Position numbers and translations under genes: made by a program. A stretch of 64,000 nt of DNA from Petrolisthes cinctipes (lineage: Eukaryota > Arthropoda > Malacostraca > Decapoda > Porcellanidae), in contig JAWQEG010000410.1 of assembly GCA_033782935.1 (NCBI GenBank), positions 558,001-622,000 on the forward strand, written 5' to 3'. Each line of letters begins with the position of its first letter. The stretch's first letter is position 1. Below the pieces are notes generated by a model. That model had not been told where the DNA came from. It searched no databases and was given only the letters and a program-made list of their open reading frames with translations. This document shows positions 57,957 to 64,000 of this stretch, piece after piece.

Positions 57957-59510
57957 CTATATCTAACTATCTATAGCTCTGACACATCGTAACTCCCCCC
58001 AAGGGGATGGCCACGGCAGAAGTGTTTCCAGTTCTCCCTGTTCCAACACTCCCTCCTTACTTGGTCAAGCCCTCCTCTACCCCTCATGTTTCTCTCCTTT
58101 ACATACTCTTCCACTCTGTTCTGCCATCTAACCAGAGGTCTGCCTTTCACACCAGGTCCCACAACTTCACTTCCATACACCTTCTTTACAAACTCCTCAC
58201 CTTGCATTCTCTTCACATGTCTAAACCACCTCAATGTATTACGCTTCACCCTAGCAACCACCCCACACTCAATACCAATTGCCTTCTCACTCATACCACA
58301 TCTCTCATACACACTCTCATTACTTTCTCCATCCCACCTGGTCAGGCCACATGCTCCTCTCAAGTAACTCATTTCCACAGCACCTATTCTAGACTGATGA
58401 GCCCTACTCCATGTCCATGTCTCTGATGCATATGTCAGTGTTGGCAGGATTATACTGTTTCTTAGTCCCCTTTTCACTTCCATACTCACACTGCTACCCT
58501 TCATAATCCTCCCCAGTTAATTTATGACCTGTCTACCCTTCACTGCTCTCTCCCTAATTTTCCTTCCATACTCCCATGTTTGCACAGAACTGTTCCCAAG
58601 TACTTATACTCCTTCACTTCCTATATCATCTCACCCTCTAGAGTTTTTTCAAATTTAGTTGTAGTTAGTAATCCCACTTTGTAAGGTGTGGCAAAGTCAA
58701 TCACTTCAGTTTCTGCCCTCTCAAACACCATCACCTTACTTTTACCAACATTCACCTTCAGTTTCCTTTGTTTACACACGGACTGAAACTAATCCACTAC
58801 CCTCTGTAACTCCCTTTCACTCTCAGCCATCAACACAGTGTATTTAAGCTTGGCACCAATGACCAATTAACACCATTCAATGTCAGCTTCGCCCGCAGGC
58901 CATCCATTTTGGTCTTCAACTCCTTCATACAACCATCTATAGTATATATATATTGAACAGCCATGGTGACATAACATACCCGTCTCAACTCAACACTAAT
59001 ATAAAAATTCTCACTTACTGTAGATTACCCTCTACCCATACACATGCTTTTGCCTCTGCATAAAAGGCCTCAATGCCTTACAGCAAACACTCCTCCAACA
59101 CCGTAAATCCTCAACACTTCTGTCATAGCTTTCCTATCAACCCTATCGTATGCCTTCTGCAAGTCCACGAAGGCAACATACAACTTCCTACCCTTCCCAA
59201 TATATTTCTCCACTGTTGATTTTAATGCAAATTCTGTATCTGGTCCACACATCCTCTACCCTTTCTGGACCCTTCCTGCTCCTCACTAACTTTATTCCCT
59301 GTTACATCAACCAGTCTTACAGTAAGGACCTTCCCCGGTACACTAAGGAGGCTTATTTCCCTATCTTATAGCTACCACACTCATCCTTACTCCCCTTCCC
59401 CTTATACAGAAGCACAATTATGGCTCTTCTCCAATCCTCTGGCACCTCTCCCTGTTTCCAAGCCAATGTGCATGTACTGTAAGGAACATCCACTCCACCA
59501 CTAAAGTCGG
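57957..59510 (-). pseudogene. RTE-like LINE, decayed reverse transcriptase
   Basis: Minus strand: the C-terminal frame of 177 codons (MKGSSVSMEVKRGLRNSIIL, LRWFRHVKRMQGEEFVKKVY) is intact. Upstream, 58550-59510, the polymerase part has many stops and small deletions (FALKSTVEKYIGKGRKLYVA, VDLQKAYDRVDRKAM). It ends near an ATAG-type tail at 57957. Lies in the Mcm3 intron, same orientation as the gene. Confidence 0.85.
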
Positions 59511-59974
59511 GATGAACTTAGAATCTCAAAAGGCCACGCCCCCTTTGCCGTCAGTGCTGTGGATAACGGAACATGTTCTATAGTCTATTTCATCTCATCT
59601 GACAACGACTATATGTAAAATGGCAACATTGCATTGCCAGCTTGTGATTGGCTGAACAAACATTGTCCTTAACCCTTGACTAGTTGATATAAACATTAAC
59701 TTCATTGTATGATCCTGAGATGCAAAGAAAATTCTCATTTGTTATTTCATATATGCAAATCATGTCCATCTGTTGCATTGACCATATAAACAGATACAAG
59801 AATGAAAAATTCAAATCCAAGTCGACAATCTGTAAACGTAAACGAACACAATATTCCAGTCAATTTTGTTTCTCTCAGTTTTACTTAGATAAATAGATAT
59901 CTGTCTTCATAGGCATTCTTAAAAAGGTATTCTAATATTTATTGAATTAAAATGGCATGAGAATTGTTATAATA
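59511..59974. other. Intronic sequence, no feature recognised
   Basis: Includes a locally GC-rich stretch (59545-59580). No splice-consistent exon found. Confidence 0.4.
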
Positions 59975-60037
59975 TAGACAGAAATACGAGGTGAGCTATA
60001 GAAAAAAAAAAAAAAGCTCACCTCGTATTTCTGTCTA
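59975..60037. mobile_element. 63-bp TA-bounded hairpin with poly-A loop
   Basis: Two perfect 23-nt arms (TAGACAGAAATACGAGGTGA + GCT and complement) around ATAG(A)n. It ends 26 bp from the end of the Mcm3 exon at 60064, i.e. just downstream of its splice donor in the transcript. Confidence 0.9.
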
Positions 60038-60063
60038 GCCTAAAAAAATTAAAAACTATTCAC

Positions 60064-60176
60064 CCTGTAACACGTTGAGGGCTTTTCTTCCTGAGGTCGT
60101 TGATGTTTACGTTGAGGCGACATTCTCCATTGGCAACCATATCACGCACCAACTGTGTATATATGCCTGTGTCTTC
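60064..60176 (-). CDS. Mcm3: Mcm3 exon, first one visible (N-terminal)
   Basis: 113 bp (37 codons + 2 nt), acceptor TTATTACAG|GAA, donor TTACAGG|GTGAAT. Encodes EDTGIYTQLVRDMVANGECR, then LNVNINDLRKKSPQRVT. It matches MCM3 from about residue 28 of the human protein, where the pattern E-D-x-G-I-Y and L-x-V-N-x-N-D-L-R-K lies. The start codon and first about 27 residues should be in an upstream exon beyond 64 kb; I did not find it between 60177 and 64000. Phase 2 exit matches the next exon (1 nt entry at 56222). Confidence 0.93.
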
Positions 60177-60194
60177 CTGTAATAATAATAATAC

Positions 60195-60315
60195 GATTTA
60201 ATGCAACACTTAAAATAGAGAGATAGAGATAGATAGAGAGTTAAAAGAGAGAGAGAGTTGTGTGTGTGCCTTCCTGTAATATGAATTAATCTATAACACA
60301 CAAAAGAGGATTGTG

Positions 60316-60377
<62 letters not shown>

Positions 60378-60470
60378 GTGTGTGTGCCTTCCTGTAATAT
60401 GAATTAATTTTTAACACACAAAAGAGGACTGTGTATACATATGCCTGTGTCTTCCTGTAATAATACCATC
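60195..60470. repeat. GA microsatellites with a duplicated GTGTGCCTTCCTGTAATATG
   Basis: (GA)n of about 60 bp at 60319-60375 and shorter runs. CCTGTGTCTTCCTGTAATAA, the acceptor sequence of the exon at 60176, is repeated at 60260-60290, 60385-60415 and 60443-60465, i.e. further copies of an Mcm3 splice acceptor. Confidence 0.8.
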
Positions 60471-60515
60471 CATTAAACTAAACACGAGAGAGAGTTGTTG
60501 ATATACAGGGTGATT

Positions 60516-60961
60516 CAGAAATGCGTGCCGAAAATCCGCAGGTGTATTCCTGGCACATAATTGAATGTAAATTAGTCAATATCGATTTTGGAAATTCTCA
60601 ATAGTTTATAAGTTATAGTGCCTTCAAGGTTTGAAGAGTGTGTTTAAATCTAGGGATTGTACCATAATCCCTGAAACTCCGTCCCTGGTAATTTTGCTGT
60701 GACTGTACACTCTACAGCTTTTGTCATATTCTTTAGTAACTTTTACTGTGTTTCCAATGCCTTCATGGGAGTTAAGTAATTTCACACGTGTCTGAAAGAT
60801 TATGGTACAATCCCTAGATTTAAACACACTCTTCAAACCTTGAAGGCACTATAACTTATAAACTATTGAGAATTTCCAAAATCGTTATTGACTAATTTAC
60901 ATTCAATTATGTGCCAGGAATACACCTGAGGATTTTCGGCACGCATTTCTGAATCACCCTG
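60516..60961. mobile_element. Long fold-back MITE (TATA-flanked)
   Basis: CAGGGTGATTCAGAAATGCG with arms of about 170 bp that pair almost perfectly (60516-60690 with 60790-60961, including GTTTAAATCTAGGGATTGTA). No coding capacity. Confidence 0.92.
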
Positions 60962-61141
60962 TATATCCCTGTAACAGTAACATGAATTAATTAAACACAT
61001 AAGAGAGGGAGTTTTGTGTGTGTGTGTGTGTTTCTGTAACAATAACACAATGCAATTTAACACATAAGAGAGGGAGTTGTGTGTTTCTGTAACAATAACA
61101 CAATGCAATTTAACACATATTATATCATTTTAAGAGGAGAT

Positions 61142-61341
61142 TCTTTTATCAAGCATATTGGTGGGTTACTGCTTCCTCCAAACAGATCCCTCATTTATTC
61201 TTTTTTGGTACATTGGAGTGCCTTGATTCCTCCAAAGTATGCTAGGAAACAGAACCAGAAGAGCCAAAATAATGGTGTTCTGTTGCTTGGAATAGTTTGG
61301 AGGATTCAGTTGCTCCAGATTTACCAACACAAACTTCCCCC
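61142..61341. mobile_element. Family B hairpin MITE with extra left segment
   Basis: TTAA 61138-61141 and 61342-61345. The family B arms begin at 61206; a partial second TTAA-type arm (GGGTTACTGCTTCCTCC) precedes them. Confidence 0.75.
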
Positions 61342-61485
61342 TTAACACAGGAACAGGAAATAATTCATATACAGTATACAGTTGTGTATATAAAAATTAT
61401 ACACCCATAATTATCTTCCTGTAACAATAGAGTTCCAGTGTATTTCATTATTGCCATTCACTGTGTATTCCATTCTCACACTTAG

Positions 61486-61637
61486 GGGGAAATTTTGTGT
61501 TGGTAAATCTGGAGCAACTAAAACCTTCAAACTATTCCAAGCAACAGAAGCCCATTACTTTTGCTCTTCTGGTCCTATTTCCAGGCATACTTTGGAGGAA
61601 TCAAGGCACTCCAATGTACCAAAAAAGAATTACCACC
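61486..61637. mobile_element. Family B hairpin MITE
   Basis: Left flank TTAG (decayed TTAA) 61482-61485, right TTAA 61638-61641; CTGGAGCAACTAAAACCTTC side first. Confidence 0.8.
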
Positions 61638-61899
61638 TTAAGGCGAACCAAAATCACACGTTCTTTGCCCTTTTTATTATTGCCTAGAACATAAAAATTC
61701 TGTGTTTTGGGGGTAGTTGCCCCCACCCATCCCATTACTGGCTGACACTGCAAAATAGTCTTAAAAATAAATTTAGGTAAAAAAAAAAGAAGTTAATTTT
61801 GAATCACCAAAAGTGTAAAATACTGTAAGTCCGAATGGAATAATTACTTACAGCTGCATTTGCACAAGGTACTTACACTGGATATTGATAAAAGTAACC

Positions 61900-62080
61900 A
61901 AACTCTACCTAACCTAACCTAACCAGTAGTTCGCTGGTACAGTTAATTACAATTGTATTTATATGATCGTAAGCCCTTCATCATATAAGATGAATAAACA
62001 TAGCATAAATTTTCTTATAAGATGAATAAACATGGCATAAATTTTCTTATAAGATGAATAAACATAGCATACACTTACTT
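61900..62080. repeat. CCTAA island and 38-bp tandem repeat
   Basis: CCTAACCTAACCTAACC at 61907-61923, then three units of CTTATAAGATGAATAAACAT + AGCATAAATTTT. Confidence 0.85.
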
Positions 62081-62081
62081 A

Positions 62082-62178
62082 TACAGTCAGCAGGAAAAGT
62101 ATTGGAAATCCCCTATGGATAATTTTATTTACCGTAATTTCAATGCGAGGATGGTTCCAATACTTTTTGTTTTTGTAT
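62082..62178. mobile_element. Short mariner-type hairpin remnant
   Basis: TACAGTCAGCAGGAAAAGTA + TTGGAAATCCCC pairs with AGGATGGTTCCAATACTTTT; resembles family F ends. Confidence 0.55.
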
Positions 62179-62684
62179 AGTTTTTCATGTGATTTGTTCG
62201 ATTTTAACATCCATTTATTGTGCAAATATCCTGTTTTGGCCATTGGCAAAACTTGGCTCGGGTTTTCCAATTTATGGCGAGCACAAATAGTATTAGTTTG
62301 TATTAGAATTAGGCAGTCTTGACTTGACTTGACTTGACCTGACCTAATCTGGACCATGGCAGACTATCGGGACCTAACCTTAGGAGGCTACTGGTAGTTG
62401 CACAAGGTAACACCCATATCAAACTTACCAAAATTTGACCATAAGAAGGAATAGCACGGTGAAAAATAGATATCTCGCACAGGTGTAAATAAATAATTGG
62501 AAATAATTCCAAAATAATCCATACACCTCCAATCAACACATTCTTGGCACCAGGGTGGTACCGGTAGTATATTATTATTATTTTATTAATGAGTGTTATT
62601 ATTTTGGTAATATTCAAGCATTTGTCCATAACATCTTTTTGACTAGAGGTTTTCGGAATGCAATGTTTAATAGTGTGTTTTTAA

Positions 62685-63123
62685 GGGGGTGCGGGAGTAG
62701 GGGGACAGGCTTGGGGGGCGCGGGAGTAGAACAGGCTTGGCGGGGGGTTAGGGAGTAGGGGGACAGGCTTGGGGGGGGTTAGGGGGGTGCGGGAGTAGGG
62801 GACAGGCTTGGGGGGCGCGGGAGTAGAACAGGCTTGGCGGGGGGTTAGGGAGTAGGGGGACAGGCTTGGGGGGGGTTAGGGGGGTGCGGGAGTAGGGGAC
62901 AGGCTTGGGGGGCGCGGGAGTAGAACAGGCTTGGCGGGGGGTTAGGGAGTAGGGGGACAGGCTTGGGGGGGGTTAGGGGGGTGTGGGAATAGGGGACAGG
63001 CTTTCTACCCCCCCCCAGGTCTGTCCCTCTATTCCCGCACCCACCTAACCCCCCCTAAGCCTGTCCCCTATTCCCGCACCCCCCTAACCCCCCCCAAGCC
63101 TATGCCCCTACTCCCGCACCCCC
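62685..63123. mobile_element. TTAA-bounded G-rich fold-back element, copy 8
   Basis: TTAA 62681-62684 and 63124-63127. The G arm shows a higher-order repeat: a block of about 116 bp (GGGGGGCGCGGGAGTAGAAC ... GGGAGTAGGGGACAGGCTTG) occurs three times almost unchanged. The loop GCTTTCTACCCCCC lies near 63000, followed by a shorter C arm. Confidence 0.9.
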
Positions 63124-63458
63124 TTAACAAATATATATATACCCCCTCACCTCTCACCATTCAGGACCATGTAAACACTCGGTGACCATACTCAATTGCT
63201 ATTACGGTACCTTTTTATTCTAGTATGTACAGGCCTTTTTATTACACGTGGGGGCTAGGGCCACGCAGTGTTACCACATCCAGCTAACTTAGGTCCCGGG
63301 AATTTGCCCCAGTCACTTTGGTAAATATTGAAAGAACTGCCGTTATCACATACGGGTTTTCTACCTTCATTACCCACTTATTTAGACCATTCTAAGACTA
63401 TTTTCTTCTATGGCATTTCCAAGATAGCCTAACATAGACCACAGCAGACTACCGGGAC

Positions 63459-63800
63459 CTAACCTGAGCATACTACTCTGTACTGGGTATATTCAAATGG
63501 TTACCTAACCTAACCTAACCTGAGCATACTACTCTGTACTGGGTATATTCAAATGGTTACCTAACCTAACCTAACCTGAGCATACTACTCTGTACTGGGC
63601 ATATTCAAATGGTTACCTAACCTAACCTAACCTGAGCATACTACTCTGTACTGGGTATATTCAAATGGTTACCTAACCTAACCTAACCTGAGCATACTAC
63701 TCTGTACTGGGTATATTCAAATGGTTACCTAACCTGAGCATACTACCGGGCATATTCAAATGGTTACCTAACCTAACCTAACCTGAGCATACTACCGGGT
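63459..63800. repeat. 56-bp satellite containing (CCTAA)3
   Basis: Seven units with GAGCATACTACTCTGTACTG + GGTATATTCAAATGGTTA + (CCTAA)n; exact 56-bp spacing for the first five, then shorter units. Each contains two to four arthropod telomere pentamers. Confidence 0.95.
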
Positions 63801-64000
63801 ATATTCAAATGGGGCATTTTGAAATTAGCCTGACCTTACCTAACCTAACCTAGACCGCATCAAACTACCAGAACCTAACCTGGGCAAACTAGTGGGAAAT
63901 AACCGGTGTAAACTATCATAAAGTGACTGGGACAAATTCCCGAGACCTAGCCGGATCTGGCAACACTGCTACAAAACGGTAATTCTTTCAATAAATACCG

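Noticed and set aside
60177..64000. First exon and promoter of Mcm3
   Set aside because: I searched the minus strand by eye for the expected acidic N-terminus (YLDFLDDE-like) and found no match; it probably lies beyond the window.

Overview
This is a gene-poor, repeat-saturated stretch of a eukaryotic nuclear genome, most likely an arthropod and probably a decapod crustacean. Four observations support this. A spliced gene has large introns with canonical GT/AG sites. There are many islands of the arthropod telomere pentamer TTAGG. Short tandem repeats are extremely dense. The non-LTR retrotransposons, tRNA-derived SINEs and small DNA transposons resemble those of decapod genomes. The species-level guess is inference; no database search was possible.

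Only one gene is identified with high confidence: Mcm3, a subunit of the MCM2-7 replicative helicase, on the minus strand. Six consecutive exons lie at 60176-60064, 56222-56014, 52263-52123, 49154-48988, 47957-47793 and 46203-46067. They cover the N-terminal domain up to the start of the AAA+ domain; the first exon (above 64 kb) and the AAA+ exons were not found. All splice phases agree, but the third visible exon carries one in-frame TGA where the family has arginine. On the plus strand, two to four candidate exons of other gene(s) are visible: an SRCR-domain exon at 957-1095, a well-formed unidentified exon at 11764-11867, and two weak low-complexity ones (11049-11268, 15234-15513).

The rest is mobile DNA and repeats. 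(a) Region 1-10 kb: SRCR exon, G-rich fold-back elements, minisatellites, two LINE 3' ends embedded among TTAGG repeats, and a P-element-like transposase relic split by a 26-unit, 52-bp satellite. (b) 10-21 kb: MITEs, a 2.5-kb pyrimidine-rich minisatellite, SINE, hAT MITE. (c) 21-33 kb: further fold-back elements, a LINE interrupted by two insertions, piggyBac-like MITEs, an unclassified stretch at 29-31 kb. (d) 33-46 kb: clusters of TTAA-bounded hairpin MITEs, polypyrimidine minisatellite, Jockey-like LINE end, tRNA-SINE, the best-preserved LINE reverse transcriptase (40.85-42.59 kb). (e) 46-60 kb: Mcm3 exons with introns filled by pogo/Tigger, Harbinger and mariner-type relics, LINEs and a 57-bp satellite. 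(f) 60-64 kb: fold-back MITEs and a telomere-repeat-containing satellite.

The most notable candidate for an undescribed system is a family of at least nine fold-back elements. Their arms are tandem G-rich repeats of about 29-35 bp, they share a conserved central loop, and they are bounded by TTAA. One copy is inserted in a MITE whose relative 0.5 kb away supplies the empty site, which shows TTAA duplication. They coexist with hairpin MITEs and piggyBac-like MITEs that also use TTAA. A second notable theme is repeated local duplication of exon-intron boundaries in Mcm3, which leaves arrays of decoy splice acceptors and donors.
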